64,000 bases of DNA, from assembly GCA_008508345.1 (NCBI GenBank), contig QNGE01000141.1, positions 238,119 through 302,118 on the forward strand, given 5' to 3'. How positions within the stretch are numbered: position 1 is the stretch's first letter; each line of letters begins with the position of its first letter. The notes below the pieces were generated by a model. It saw only the letters and a program-made list of their open reading frames with translations, had not been told where the DNA came from and did not search any database. The position numbers and the translations under genes are program-made. This stretch comes from Paragonimus westermani. Taxonomy: Eukaryota > Platyhelminthes > Trematoda > Plagiorchiida > Troglotrematidae. Shown here piece by piece: positions 24,601 to 37,076 of the stretch.

Positions 24601-27059
24601 ATGACTTTATTAGACTGGCTTAATGCCACTGAAGTTTTAACGTCATTCGGTCTGCATGCTCTTTCTAAAGTTTCGCTTCTTATTTTAGTCATCCGGTACT
24701 GCTTGACCAGTGTCCACAGCAACAGCACAGTTACTTGTCTTGTGTTGAACTAGAAGCAATAACTATTTGGATAGAGATGTGGCATCTGTAGGTTTGATCT
24801 TTCAACTTCTCGCCAAGTATCACCAAGCAAAGGTATGATGTTAATGTGAAGAAATAAAACGGTGTACGCTTATGATACTGCTTCGTAATTTTTATTCCAG
24901 GTTCGAAGTGATTAAGCCATCGAGAACATGTCGATGTACATCCAGTACGAACATGCTCAGCTAGTTCCAAGCCCTCTGGTGAAAAGGTAAATGTGTAGTT
25001 GGTGGTACAAGAGTCAGCAAATCATTCATATATGGGGAGCAGTAAACCAAAAATTAACGCTTTCTCACTATAAACAAGAGTAGATCCGATCGTTATTCCC
25101 AAATAAGGTTCAGAAACAAAGACATTATGTCCACAATGGCTAAATTTCATTGTTTAATATCCAGTTATCGATTTGATGAAATGTTTTCGTCACTGCATAA
25201 TATGCTCAAAATACATCCAATCAGTTAAATGAAAAACAATTTGCTGGGCATGTTCTGGGGAGTTTTATAGGCACCTTAATGCATCTCCAAACAACTGGGA
25301 TGAATCAAATATTGGAGAGAACACAGTGAAAACTGGACACTGAGTCAATTCTATACACCAATAAGGTGGTCTGGAAAGTGCGCAAACGTCAACACAAGAT
25401 GAATTGAATGTGTTTTTGGGTGAGCAAATAATAAGCCCAAAGAAGACTGTGAGACTAAATAACAACACGACACGTGATGACCTAACCGGATGACGGTTGT
25501 TCCCTTCCTCATTAAGTTTCTTGTTGCACCGACCTTGGGTGTTGTTTGGGCACATTATAAATGATGCGAGAAGTTTGTCCGGGGTATATATTGTGGTCGG
25601 TAAGGAAGCAAACAAAGAATACACAGTCCGGAGTGTTTGAGATTCTGGGTGACGTAAAACCTCGTCGCAAGTTTTCACATAATGTTGGTGACTACTTTCG
25701 TGGTTTTTCAAGTCTCCACCCCGATCACATGTTGCCTGAAGTTCCGTTACTGGGACTAAAAATGTGTTTCCCTCGTCTTCAAACCTATCGTTCATCAACT
25801 GTAGTTTCCTATAGAGGTTTGTACCATCAAGTCCGTCAGCTATTTGTAGCTACTGATGACGACCTATAGAGATTTGAATTTGATCTGGTCAACTGCAGTT
25901 AGTTATATGGTCAGTTATTTACACCTGAGTAAATGTAGAAAAACTAGACATACAATGCATAAATCTTCTCGGAAAGAAGATTACATTAGAGGAAAATCCT
26001 CCATTTTATCTTACAGATCAACCGAGTGATAATAAAGATGAATCCGAAGTTGTGAAAAATTCGAAGCTTCCCAAGTCAGGTTTGATTTCAAAATATGCTT
26101 TCAACCCAATCTACCCCAGAAGTTTTGTTTTACGTTCACTTTGAAGGCACTCGGAAATTCGTACTCCCAACCAACCATCTACGCAGTTAATTGACATGTA
26201 CAATATTACTAATTGCAGCGTCGCACATTAGTTCGTGAAAATTTTACAGCACATACACCAACAGCTATGTCAACACATTCTGAGTGATGCCTTCGAAATT
26301 TGGAGGACACAACCAACCAGAATTTCGTGAACAGGTTCGCGTGCTCACCAGAGGTTGCCTCATTGTTTACGAACGTCTGATCGATGCAAATCAGTAGTTA
26401 TTTATGTCTGAAGATTGATCTGTCTGGAATTAGACTACCGGTCCTGAATTTGTCTCTGAGAGATTTGTCTTTTCGTTGACATTTGTGCATCATCGACAAC
26501 TGGGCAGGGTGGATATCGGATCTATTTCCAGCCTTTTGCCAGTAATGCATATGTGAACAAGCTTGAATACAGCGAGATAAGATCGTATGATACACTATGG
26601 TGTGATGAAATTAATGAGCAAGAAGAAACAGTATGACAGACATGCTCCCGACAGTTCATTAGTTCAATACAGTCATATAGGTCTGAGAGGCCTAACCGAC
26701 CGGAAGGAAGAGAATTACAAGTTGAAAACATGTGCAACCAGGCTGTCCAACTGAATCCTATTCGAGATTCCACTTTGAAACAATTCAATTCAAATCATAT
26801 CAGTCGCTGTTGTTAGTGTAAATCATCGTACATCACCATTAAAAGCCCGAAGGTTTCCAGAAAATGCGGTGCTAATGTTCGGACAAGAGAGTGTGAACAG
26901 TACTCATGAACAAAAAAGAACGATTTTGATAAGATTCTGGCAATTTTATCTGACAAAAACGTGTCAAGATAATGATGAAAAAATACAAAACAAACATGTT
27001 TAACAGTCAAGTATCGGACAGTTTTAAGCAACATCTGAAAGAAGCAGTGTTATTGAGTT
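21606..27059. other. Mostly unannotated stretch
   Basis: Only one weak exon candidate (22953-23007) and a TA-repeat near 24201-24212 were seen. A 177-codon frame at 25265-25798 (-) overlaps a 102-codon frame on the other strand and has no splice or family support. Confidence 0.4.
22953..23007 (+). CDS. Possible very short coding exon
   Basis: A pyrimidine-rich tract ending TTTTTATACAG (to 22952) precedes 55 open bases that end TTCG|GTAAGT (donor at 23008). The reading would be YYFHGTDKQMRTKFVVIF plus one base. Both splice sites match consensus well, but so short an exon can arise by chance in this much DNA, and no family is recognised. Confidence 0.17.
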
Positions 27060-27710
27060 TGCTAGTCTCAGCACGACTGGCCCATTATTTTTCCTCTGTA
27101 ATTCTTTTCCAAATTCCATCGTAACCACTGATAACGGTTCTCGATATATGTGGTTCACCACAGCATGCAATAGCAAAGTGTCCAGTAGAATTGTTGGAAC
27201 CTGTGCGTCCGTAATTGTGTTCACATACCCTATGCGGCTCACTTGATTTTGTTTCTAGTATAGAGGATCTTAAGGTGCACGACCAATATGCTTGCTCCTG
27301 AACCTATCACCATAGCTCACGAATGTGCCCATTAGGGAGACTGTCGGTTTCGCTTGCAAGTGCAATCAGCAAGCAAATATACATTTCAGTATGCCAACGC
27401 TGATGATCAGAGATCTACTTCTACGTTGCCAATTTAGCGGGTTGTATCCTCAACAAACATCCGGAGTTGTAGTCGGCCACCTATTTGACGAGTCAGCTGC
27501 TGAGTCTTAGAGTTGAGAACACGTCTCTATCGGCGTTGTGTTTACGATATTGTCCCCGTGTTGAACGGTGCCGATGAGCTAACATATGTAGTTTGTGTTC
27601 AATCAGGCGCATACTTTTGTCACCGTGGCCGAATCAAACACCTCACTGGAGTTTCTAGATCTGAGCCTGGAACGAAAACACTAAGGCACTTTGCAACGTT
27701 CTATGTACTA
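27060..27710 (+). mobile_element. Ty3/Gypsy integrase remnant
   Basis: Frame-shifted translation gives IVTTDNGSRYMWF at about 27117-27155. This matches the second catalytic Asp region of Gypsy integrases (family pattern VTTDxGSQF). TYHHSSRMCPLGRL at 27302-27343 matches the downstream AYHPxxNGxVERFHR-type motif. The bases after it (to about 27700) weakly resemble the integrase C-terminal region. Stops and frameshifts are frequent, so it is a dead fragment. No reverse transcriptase or LTR could be joined to it; the LTR at 29786 faces away, with its primer site on the far side. Confidence 0.6.
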
Positions 27711-29785
27711 TAAGACGACCTGGAAAGGTAAGTGAACCAAGTCCTAAGTTTGTGTCACAAACAAGAGTTCAATCTCACCCACTGGTTGACAAAGTAAGCT
27801 AAGGAAAGTTGGTTTGAAAAAATTAGATCAATGGTTAAAATTCATTGCTAATCTACTGCAATGGACAGGTTGTCTTGATCCGTTCATGACGAGAAGCATG
27901 ATCCTGATAGAATCATGGTGGAAAATAGCATAAAATTCATTTGTTTGTCTTTCAGAAGAGACATCGCAACAGAGAAAACCAATCACAGGTGTTTTCATGT
28001 TCTCAGAAACATATTCTGAACAGAGACTTTCCCTAGCAGGATGGCATATCAACCATGATTTTGAGCTTGAAAGGCAAACTTCCTGTTCACGACTAATCCA
28101 TGATTATGGGCTCATTCTCCTGACGTTTTAAGGCAGATTCGGTTGGTCGTACGACTAGAGGTTTTCATCCAAACGGAGCGAACTGCATCACTCAACCTGA
28201 CCTGCAGTTGGGTTGACCCAATATATCAACGGACGAGCGTAACATATTTAGCTGATACAGACCTCCTGATGTGCACAAAAAGGGCTTTCCCTATTGTCTA
28301 CCGAGTTCTATTCAATTTAACGAAACTGCAAGAGGCTATGTCAGCTTTCGATGGAACCATCGCCTCCCAGGTAAAGAATAACGTCCTGTGTTCACAAAGT
28401 CAGTTTTTTTAAGCGCTTCAGCTGTGATCACCGAAAACAGCGATAATTGCCTTTGTGTGCACATGGCAATCTGGTACTTAAAGGAGATTTGGCAGAGGAT
28501 TTTATCGATCGAATGCCCTACAGCAAAACGCTGCTAACCTTCTTGGCAGCAAAACTGCATTCGTTGTTTATGAGTGCGTGTGTGGCACCCTTAATATGAG
28601 AGACAAGACGCACGTCGTCATTAAAAACATGATTGATTATTATTTCTGTTGTTAACATGCAGCTGGTTGTATTGGACGTCCTAAGAGGCAGGCTAATAGA
28701 CGAACAGAAGGTATCACTCTGTCTGGCTCAAAAGCGGAAGCAGAAGATTAACAATGAGTGCTAGTAAACAGGAAACTAAGTCAGTCTCCTGAAGTCGTCT
28801 ACTGTGTTCCAACAATAGCCCAAGTCAGCGTAACACCGAAACATAGCAAGAAATGAGGCGAGAGCCAATTGATTACATCACCATCCCTTATTAGGTTAAT
28901 TCGAATCCATGAGCTCCGTTAACCTACTATCCGCCTACCCAAGAACAAACATTCCGTCTATCTTGAGTTAGCAGCGGTAGGTTGTCCGAATGATTTCACA
29001 TGTGGGTTGGAATTAATCGATTGGTTTCTCAATGTCGCAATTGAAACACTGATTATACCAGTAACGTAACAAGGTGTGTCGTGAAATGTTAACATTCAGT
29101 TCACAATTATTAATAGGGGGCGCAACACTATAAATTTTTTTAAAACATGCGAGGAGCAATAGCAGAAACCAACACACGACACTTAGTTGGTACTCCGAAA
29201 ACACGCAGCCGTGCTGTGCCGTTAAAACCGGCTTTGTGTTTGAACAAATCAGCGTAGCGTAAACTTACTGGGTGGTTCGACATCATTCTCCACCGTTTGA
29301 GCTATTTTGTGAAAAACCACTTTTAAAGAGCAAATACATTGAAGAACATATTGAAGAGCTCTCAGTAATATGGTCCGCCGATTTCCAATCTCTGTTGGAC
29401 ATTTCATTAAGAGCGGTGGCTTATTTTTGTGATCAAATCTGCTGTCGGAATTCAGCCTTGTGCATCACTCTTGAATATCTCATGGAGCGTACCTATTGTG
29501 TACATAGAATGTTCCTTTCAATTTTGGAAATTTAGCCAACATACACTAATAGTCCTTTAGGCCCAAAGCTGGACGATATATTTTTGGGCCTAACTGAATT
29601 GCCATCGCCAGATTTAATCACCGATGCAAGCTTTTGTTAACAGCAAGTGGATCATATGTTGATCCACATGATCAATAATCACTTCCCTGCACTGTGCGAC
29701 CTTACATTCTAGGCACTAAACCAAGAGGAATCGAATGAGTTTGTCATTTCTAGATACTCTACTCAACAGACGACAGACATTCCGG
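27711..29785. other. Stretch with one weak exon candidate
   Basis: Apart from the candidate at 28137-28370, nothing could be assigned. A donor-like AAAG|GTAAGTG at 27725-27734 has no convincing exon before it. Confidence 0.4.
28137..28370 (+). CDS. Possible internal coding exon, function unknown
   Basis: A pyrimidine-rich stretch (CTCATTCTCCTGACGTTTTAAGGCAG) ends at 28136. It is followed by 78 open codons that end TCCCAG before GTAAAG (donor at 28371). The exon would be phase 0 on both sides, 234 bases. The peptide includes SLNLTCSWVDPIYQRTSV and NLTKLQEAMSAFDGTIASQ. No domain is recognised. The donor is acceptable but not strong, and the frame stays open only about 14 codons past it. Confidence 0.25.
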
Positions 29786-29998
29786 TGTAACGTTCATTTT
29801 GCCGTAAAATCACTTGCAGCGATCACCGTATTGTTAAAGCTCACTTTGCTGGTTGCGTGCAAGCGATGGTTCGTGAGAGCGCTGCTCCACAAGGCCCGGC
29901 AGATTTACGCTCATGATTGTATACAGAAGAGAAGGCAATACTGAAGATGGTCTTAGTAGAGAACACATATAGTGGAGTCGGCTGGCCTGCATGTTACA
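29786..29998 (+). repeat. LTR of a retrotransposon (5' LTR)
   Basis: A 213-bp segment starts TGTAAC and ends GTTACA, the inverted ends usual for LTRs, and is followed after three bases by a primer-binding-site-like sequence. No second copy of this LTR was found in the window. The would-be target site duplication before it is TCCGG, but its partner is not seen, in keeping with a truncated or unassembled element. Confidence 0.6.
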
Positions 29999-30001
29999 TT
30001 T

Positions 30002-30158
30002 TGGCGACCCGGGCAGGACGAAAAAAGAAGTGCCGAGTTAAAATAATTGCGTCGCGAAGGAAAAAAACGAGTACTCAAGTTAAAAGAGAAGTAGCGTAAT
30101 AGAGTGTAGAGGTATCAGAAAAGGGAATATTATCAGGATTAAGGAAAAAGGTGTCGAG
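30002..30158 (+). mobile_element. Primer binding site and leader of an LTR retrotransposon
   Basis: TGGCGACCCGGGCAGGAC (30002-30019) begins with TGG just inside the LTR end, as expected for pairing to the CCA end of a tRNA primer. The purine-rich leader runs up to an undetermined base at 30159. No gag frame begins before the N, and none is seen after it, so the element is probably interrupted by an assembly gap here. Confidence 0.55.
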
Positions 30159-30159
30159 N
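30159..30159. other. Undetermined base (N), probable contig join
   Basis: A single N lies 161 bases inside an LTR retrotransposon. The other N in the window (44614) also lies inside an LTR element, so both probably mark places where contigs broke in repeats and were scaffolded. Confidence 0.5.
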
Positions 30160-31224
30160 CTTAAAATTCTTCCGTATTCGCAGCAACCGAAGGTCGACCA
30201 AGGTTCATATGTTTATACTTGTAAAGAGGCAGTTGTGGCTACTTGTACGTTTCAAAGTTGGCCATATTGTGCCTGATTTAATTCACAAATTACCGCCTGC
30301 ATTGGTTTCCGCATACCCTATGGCTGACCTTCATTTGCTGCTTTCAACTCAAAGCTACTCAGCTTGCCCACACCGTCATCTAACCGGAATGCTCTTTGGT
30401 GCAATCTCCCAGGTCACATGTGATGATTTCTGTATTGGCAAACCAGACCGATGCCTATGATGGTGAATAGCTGGTCAAGCGTCCAAGTGACTGATGGGCA
30501 CGACGAAGGTACACATGGTGACAACAACGTAAATCCAGAAACTAACTTCATTTATTGCAAGGCACACTACGGAAAAAGGATCACGTTTTTCATGCGGTCA
30601 GCTCATGTGACTTGTCACTGTGTTATATGAACTCACAATTTTTCACGTTTTCTGGGGCAATTCTTACTATCACTCACCGTTCAGCAGTGCGTGTTTATGA
30701 ACTGTTGACTCAAACAGCTATTCTGTCTTGAAACTGATGATAACCACTCGCCTAGTATATATCCCAGAGGTTGACCTTTTCCGTTGTTGCTATCTACATT
30801 TAACACAAAACTCAATATTTTAAGTTAGCTACTATTAAGGTGGAGCGGAATGCTCACTTCTGGCGACAGAGGACTTTCTTCTTTACAGGCGCATTATGTA
30901 CAATTTCAATTGAGGTTTTCTCAGGCTTTAATTTGCATCTATTATTCGACCTTCAGAAGTGTAAGGATGCCATGTGGAATATTTCGAAATCGAAGCCTCA
31001 TCAAACTGTCCTTGTATTAGGTTCTATATGTCTCACAGTTCAGTTACTGAAAAGATTTATATAACTGTTGCCAAGGCTCCACAAATATTGCGATTTACAG
31101 CACTGAGCTGAATTGACCAAGGGAGGAAGTTTAGCCAAAAGAGGACGGAGACAACTTGCCTATTTGCTGGCATTCTAGCCTATCTGGATTATATTAATTG
31201 GACATCACCCACGGTTTATCGCAG
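30160..31224. other. No supported feature
   Basis: Sequence after the N does not read as retrotransposon coding. Frames at 30209-30460 and 30840-31064 lack splice or family support. Confidence 0.4.
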
Positions 31225-31745
31225 CTGTCGCATGCTCAGACCTTCTTTTCGGCCCTTTCCAAAAAGAAGCACTAGACACGATTTTCGATATCATTAGAGC
31301 CTATCAGTAGTGCATATCCTGGCACATCTTTGTGAAGTTCGATTTATGTGAAAACCAAAATACCCAACTACTATTCAAATACCGTTCAACCGGTTAGTGA
31401 TTTCTGTAATATCAACTTGGGAAGAAGTCCCAGTCGATGGGGTCATCCACTGGGGTTGACATAACGGTTACTGTATGTCCTATCGAGACGATCAGATAAT
31501 CGGAGAATTACTCACGAGCGAAAGTTGCTTAAGCGTTTGCATACGATAATTCGGTCATGTCGAACAGGAGATCAACGGCGCAGTGGTTAACATGGTTGCC
31601 TCACGAAAGCGTGGCCGCAGTTCTAGTCCCGGTCATGGCAAAGATGTGCACTACTGCCGAACTCTAATGAGAGCAAAGCTCGAGTCTAGTGATTCTTTTC
31701 GAAAAGGTCCGACTGGAAAATCTGTGAGAATGCGAAAGCTGCGAT
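31225..31745 (+). mobile_element. Foldback repeat with tRNA-like core, copy 1
   Basis: The left arm (about 31225-31325, core AAGAAGCACTAGACAC...CAGTAGTGCA) is an imperfect inverted copy of the right arm (about 31645-31745, TGCACTACTGCC...TCTAGTGATTCTTTTCGAA). Between the arms is a tRNA-like unit with box A GCAGTGGTTAAC (about 31580-31591) and a B-like box GTTCTAGTCCC (about 31619-31630). A second, better copy with the same plan is at 55741-56347. Confidence 0.6.
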
Positions 31746-34700
31746 CAACTGTGGTTGATGTTCAATTGATATGAAAATCAAAACCCCATAGTACTCACTA
31801 GAGCAAGGATTGCCCAGGTTGGAGTTAGACCTTAATTTCTTTCATTCCGGAGCTCCGGTTACCTGTTAAAGGAGTGTCTTTTCTGTCGTAGCGGCTTGCA
31901 GTGTTTTTTGATAGCATTATTTTCAGAGCACCTGTCCCTGGAACTCGATATTTCACACCGTTTTTCATAAAGTGGAACATAGATACTGGTCCTCGAAGAC
32001 TGTCTTGGTTTCAAACGGAACTCAGCGTCTTCCAGTGAGGCTGCTGATTTAGGTGGCTTATCACATGACACACATGTGCGCTAATATTCTGCACGACTGC
32101 GTCATCTTATCACTACATACAAGTTGTTCGAGCAAGCGTGAATTTTAATTATGAATATTCAATCAGAACGATTGTACGTTGGTTAGATGCCTTTTTGGAT
32201 GTTTTGGTAAAATCAGGGGTATTGTCACTTAATTTTACGCCTCGCCATTCTTTCTTAAGTTTGTCATTCAAAATGATCCACAACAGAATTTGATAAAATG
32301 CATGAGAAGGATGAGGTTAAACTTCTTTAGGATGTGATGATACGTGTTTTCCCGTTTGCCCGGACTGATGATTGTGTCATAATAACCTTTTCACCTACAT
32401 ATTTTTGATGTTCCAAGTCGGACGAAGTTTAATAGACCACGATCGCTTGAATTAGTTGAATGCACTGGCATTGTGGACAGATAGCCAATAATGGGGATAA
32501 ATGGCGATTTTGCATGCCAGATTCTCTAGATCCATTGCATGCATCGGTTGAACTACAGGCAATACTGTTTGCGGTTTGCCACTCTCGTTCAAACTTTTCA
32601 ACAATCAATAGCTTACTAGAACGTTGCGAGAAAAAATAAAGAAGACAAAGTGGGAAAAGTGAAGACATACTTTGGTTATGTGCAATCGCTTGTGTAAGGA
32701 AAGGCGAAAGGGGTTTTCCGATTCAAGCGTTACAGGTGATGGAGAATAAATGCACTGGATCAATCATATGGTCGATCCATAGGGGAAACACAAACACTGT
32801 TGCATCTCTCCTGAAAATCTATCATAATTCACCTGGCAGCATGTTCCAAAATGCTAGTGTGTACAGTTGGGATTAATGGACTTTCTTGTAAATCCAAGAA
32901 AATATCCAAAAATGGCGGTTGGGATTAGTGAAGCGATATTCACGGAAGTCACTGTAGAAGCGCTCTCCTACGTTGTGTCAGTTAACCAGATACTCAAATT
33001 TTCTTCCAGAAGTTCAGAAGGAAGTAACCAGAAAAGTCCTGACAAAGTGGTCTCCACCTGGCCAGAAATGCGCTCACTGAAACAGTCAGGTAGATGTGAG
33101 AGAAGGAGCATGTTAGGTAATATGAAACAACAAATGTTAACAAATGGATAACAACTGTCAGAAAGGAAGAAGAGAACAGACACTTTCTGTATGAAGTCTT
33201 GACACAAAATAATCAAACTGCTCATAGCTTGCAAACCAAGGAAGGTAAAAGGTGCGTGGGATCCCACTTTCTACTGACAAACCAAACAAATGTCAATTGA
33301 TTCTACAAAATTAAGACCAATAAAAACGCTTCAACTAATTTAACAGGCGTACTACTCTGTATTTGTTCTCCATTCCGATCAAATGTTCGGTTGTCAACCT
33401 TTGTCCAACTGACTGGAGGAAAACGCTTACCTCGATATGAGATCGCAGGCACGGAGCATATGGGCATTCTGTTTGCCTTGAGTTAGCACTCTGCCTGTTC
33501 GTAATAGGAGCGGGTACGGGGGAACATAGTATCGGGTATACTGAAAACTGTTTCCCCTAACTCACACTTCAGTGAATGCACTGCGAAAGTTTACAAGAAC
33601 AGGAGCTGTTGACATTCACCTGCAAATCAGAATTTTTGTGATTACTTCTTTGTACCAATCACTAGTCATAAGGATTAATTTGCCCAAAATAAACCTCTGC
33701 CTGCCCAATTTCATACACAGCATAGAAAGTAAGATCGTGTATCACATAATAATAACAAAATCGTGTTCACAACCCTGTCATCTTGTTGATTCAACGTTTT
33801 TCAGATAGAATACATTAACGGGACACGAGACAGAACAGGGACTGGAAATCATAAGGTTTCACATACAAGCCTCCGCAATTTGATGGGCATCTGGAATGAC
33901 ATGGTAGAAAGGTGCACCAGATGTTCCCGTTTTCCACGATTCCCACAAGCTGATGGAATTTACACAATGACAAGCAGACTCAGTTTAAAAGCCCATAGAA
34001 CCAGAGAAACACTGATGTAAGCAATCGGATAAATAAAATTATTTACACCGTAAATTTTGGTCGAGCGTGAGTAGTGCAAGCGCGTGGAAATCGAAATTCG
34101 CTCGAAGGGCTAATTTCTCCAGGACGGTTATGACTATATCCTCTAAAAAGCTTAGGACAAGCTGAAAATTTCTAAAAAGCGATCATACATTTCCAATTTA
34201 ATGTGAAAATCTCGTAATGCCACTGTCAGTTGCTTCAGTTATATTCTTGCTTACACGTTTCGCCCCACATCCACGTACACACAATCAAACACAAGCAGTT
34301 AGGAATCAAGCCAGCTACGCAACAATGAGTACAAAGTTGTGGACCATATCCAACTTAGCTTTACAGTGTGCATTAAGTGAGCACAAGATGTAAGATTAGA
34401 AATTAACCAGACTCATGGTTGTCATTTGTAACACTATTGAAGAAATTAAAAATGCCTCCATTTAGAGTTCAGTTAAAATGGAATACTTGACAAACTACAA
34501 ATCAAAAATGCTTTCGTCATCTTTGTGGCTTTTTAAAGTGTGATGCCTTGTGATTTCTGCCATTTATTCCACAAGGTGCACATTTTCGATCTAGAGCATT
34601 CCGAACCATCCGCTTCCGTTGTCCTGCATTGTGTGCGCAAGTTGTTTCTCACTGTCACATTTAGTCGGTTTTCCCGAACGTTCTTGAATGTAAAATAACG

Positions 34701-35902
34701 TGCACAGTATCGTACTAACAGCTCTGCCGTATATATAATTTTCGTTACAACTGAAACCTTACACTATTGGCAAGTTTCATAACAATATACTACTTGTTGT
34801 GGAATGACTGTGTTGTACAAATAAACGGCCAGTTTGGAGTACATTAAATTTGTTGGCTGTCAGTGCGTCACTCAGTCTCAGCAGATATCGCAGTTTTATT
34901 GGCGCTTACTCATTAACGCATTTTGATTCAGTGCAACATAAATCTTAGTAACTACCGGGAACCACCACTGCCAGAAAGCTTATCAGGGTTATGTGGTGTA
35001 AAGTTCGATTAGGACGAAATTGGTTCGTGTTCCTTGCAGTCTCCGTCGAAATACGCGGAAAGCCTTGAAAATAAATGTGATCGCAGAGGCAGACACAGGA
35101 ATGGCTTTCGTGAGTAACTAGTTCTGCCTGTACTGATTAGTTACTCTGACCAAGTCTTCGCTGTTATTTATGGTTCCGTCTTCAGTTATGGTCTAACACA
35201 TCCAACTCGTAAGCAAAACAGAGAAAGTAGCGTTGTTACCCTTGCTTTCTTCGAATTTTTGTGTCAATACAGAACCAGCGTGAAGATAGAGTCATTGGGA
35301 GTATCGGGTGGTGGTTATACTTCCTAATCATCACTCACGCAGTAAGCGTTACTTCGTACTCACTGATTTGTCTTTATGACTCATAATCGAGATTTTGTTT
35401 CGTGATTTAACAGGCAAGCACCCATAGCAGAAGGCTATGTCATCCGAACTAAAACACTCCTTACATCTTACACGCTAGAGTGGGCTAATAGACGCTAACT
35501 CTCAGCATGCCTCTTATGGATGCAAGAAACTGAACAGCGATAAATTATTTCAGTCCCCCAGCTTGTGAACGATTTTTGAGATTGCAGAAACAATTGAAAC
35601 TTAGCTCACTTTCATGTTAATAAATCCCTCGAAAACAAAAAGTTTTGGAATTTTTCAACGGGTTCTATCACACACAAAATTGTGAAGTTCAACGACCTAT
35701 CCGTTTGTAATATAATGCATACTTTCAGCAAGTGCAACGAGAGAAATTTAGAAACGATATAGATTTGGCAGAAATGTGTTAACCCTGTCAGCCAACGTGC
35801 CAGAAACCTTCGGACTGGCGAATGCGAGGTTTGGAGTTCTGCCTGAAAAGATGATGGCAGCTCTTTTTTAAAATGGTCGGTCATTAAAAGATCCTCATGA
35901 AC
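31746..35902. other. No supported gene
   Basis: Overlapping open frames on both strands (for example 32867-33151 + and 32968-33267 -) have no splice or family support. No RNA gene or named repeat was recognised. Confidence 0.4.
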
Positions 35903-35908
35903 TTTATT
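35903..35908 (-). terminator. Polyadenylation signal AATAAA
   Basis: AATAAA on the - strand, 80-odd bases after the TAA stop (35996-35994) of the candidate terminal exon. The spacing is right for a short 3' UTR. The hexamer is common by chance in A+T-rich DNA, so its weight comes from the exon before it. Confidence 0.35.
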
Positions 35909-35993
35909 CAGCTTCGACTGAGAAACTCACAACTCTACCTGCACTGGCAGCACTCAAATAAATGTGCTAATCTCAAATTAAAATTGGACATCT

Positions 35994-36444
35994 TTAAAAC
36001 TCCGCACTGTTCTCTGGTAGGAGCTGCTGCCGAAGCTGAAGGCCAACGTCCCTTACAGAAGTGAACAATACAGAATCGTGGAGCTTCAGTTTCACTTCGC
36101 CTGAACCGACATTGATTTGCCAGTGAATCACATTCACAAAGGCGTAAAGGTCATTTCGTAAATCGATAGAGTAGTCTTTAAAGACGAAGAAATGTTCACT
36201 TGAACTTGGCAACACTTTCATAGCAAAGCAGGTTTCAGTACAATTTTTATGTGAAAACGGCCTTTTTTGAAAGATTCACCTTCAAAAACCAGGTTTCTCA
36301 TCTTTCCTTGATTACCCCGCGTTTTTAGTAAATGTGATTTCAAGAGGTGTACAATTCTGGTTGCATTTTTTCTAATGTCTTCAAGATTTGCTGATTGAAG
36401 TTGGTTACGTTTTGGGATGTTATTAGAAGCAACGTGCTCCAACC
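35994..36444 (-). CDS. Possible last two exons of an unidentified gene
   Basis: On the - strand an exon at 36444-36280 (54 codons, with two bases before and one after) ends GAAG before GTGAAT. After an intron of 65 bases (36279-36215) ending GCTATGAAAG, a second exon at 36214-35994 continues in frame for 72 residues to TAA. The split codon joins correctly (G|TG). The first exon includes NNIPKRNQLQSANLEDIRKN. The second includes HFFVFKDYSIDLRNDLYAF and ends RQQLLPENSAEF. An AATAAA follows at 35903. Composition is natural and short introns are common in flatworm genes. A degenerate copy of the first exon lies at about 36946-37076. The protein family is not recognised; a domesticated or repeat-borne sequence is possible. 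Confidence 0.38.
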
Positions 36445-36945
36445 CTCATATTTCGGATGAGTGGCCTAGCAGAGAACAGCTTTGATTTTTACTGCAAAAT
36501 TCAGCGATTAAAGCGTTGTTTTGAACAGACTTCGTATGTTTTGTTTTAACATGAGACAAAACGATTGCAGTGGAAGATAAGCTTGAGGAGAAGCATTACC
36601 TCGCAGTTAACATATTCATTCAAATTTGGGCACTGTGAATTGTGTCTTATGCGTTCCTATTAACGAACCTTGACCAAAATGCTCACCACTTAGAGACAGT
36701 GACACTGAAAGAAATAAAAGTGATCTGAAACTGTCAGTTCACTCAGTATTCACCGGTAATTTGACCTAATGAATGAATGACAAACTTGTTAGCCAACGCG
36801 AATGCTGATTTCAGTCAGCGGTATGTAACCAGTCAAACAATCCAAATGAACATTAGTTTAGATGATTCAATTCCCTAGCCAGTTTCCTAAGTAAGTTTCC
36901 AGCAGACATAAACAACACATATTTATCTTTCGTATCTTTCCTCGA

Positions 36946-37076
36946 TAATCCACGTTTGTAGTAACTGTGATTTCAAGGGGTGTAAAAGACTGGTTGCAAT
37001 TTTTCAAAAGTTTTCAAGGCTTGCTGATGAAAGTTGGTTGTGCTTTTGGATGATGTTATAAACAACGTGTTCCAAA
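36946..37076 (-). pseudogene. Decayed copy of the exon at 36280-36444
   Basis: The - strand here matches the candidate exon at about 36298-36442 over roughly 130-145 bases. LEHVVYNIIQKHNQLSSASLENF is interrupted by a stop, versus LEHVASNNIPKRNQLQSANL in the intact copy. Similarity begins close to the proposed acceptor AG and fades before the proposed donor, so it tracks the exon and not its flanks. Stops and small indels show it is not coding now. Confidence 0.45.

Noticed and set aside
25265..25798. 177-codon open frame on the - strand with a hydrophobic segment
   Set aside because: A frame of this length is not surprising in 64 kb of six-frame translation, the other strand is also open there (25561-25869), and there are no splice signals or recognisable family motifs.
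32867..33267. 94-codon + and 99-codon - frames overlapping
   Set aside because: Neither has acceptable borders or family resemblance.
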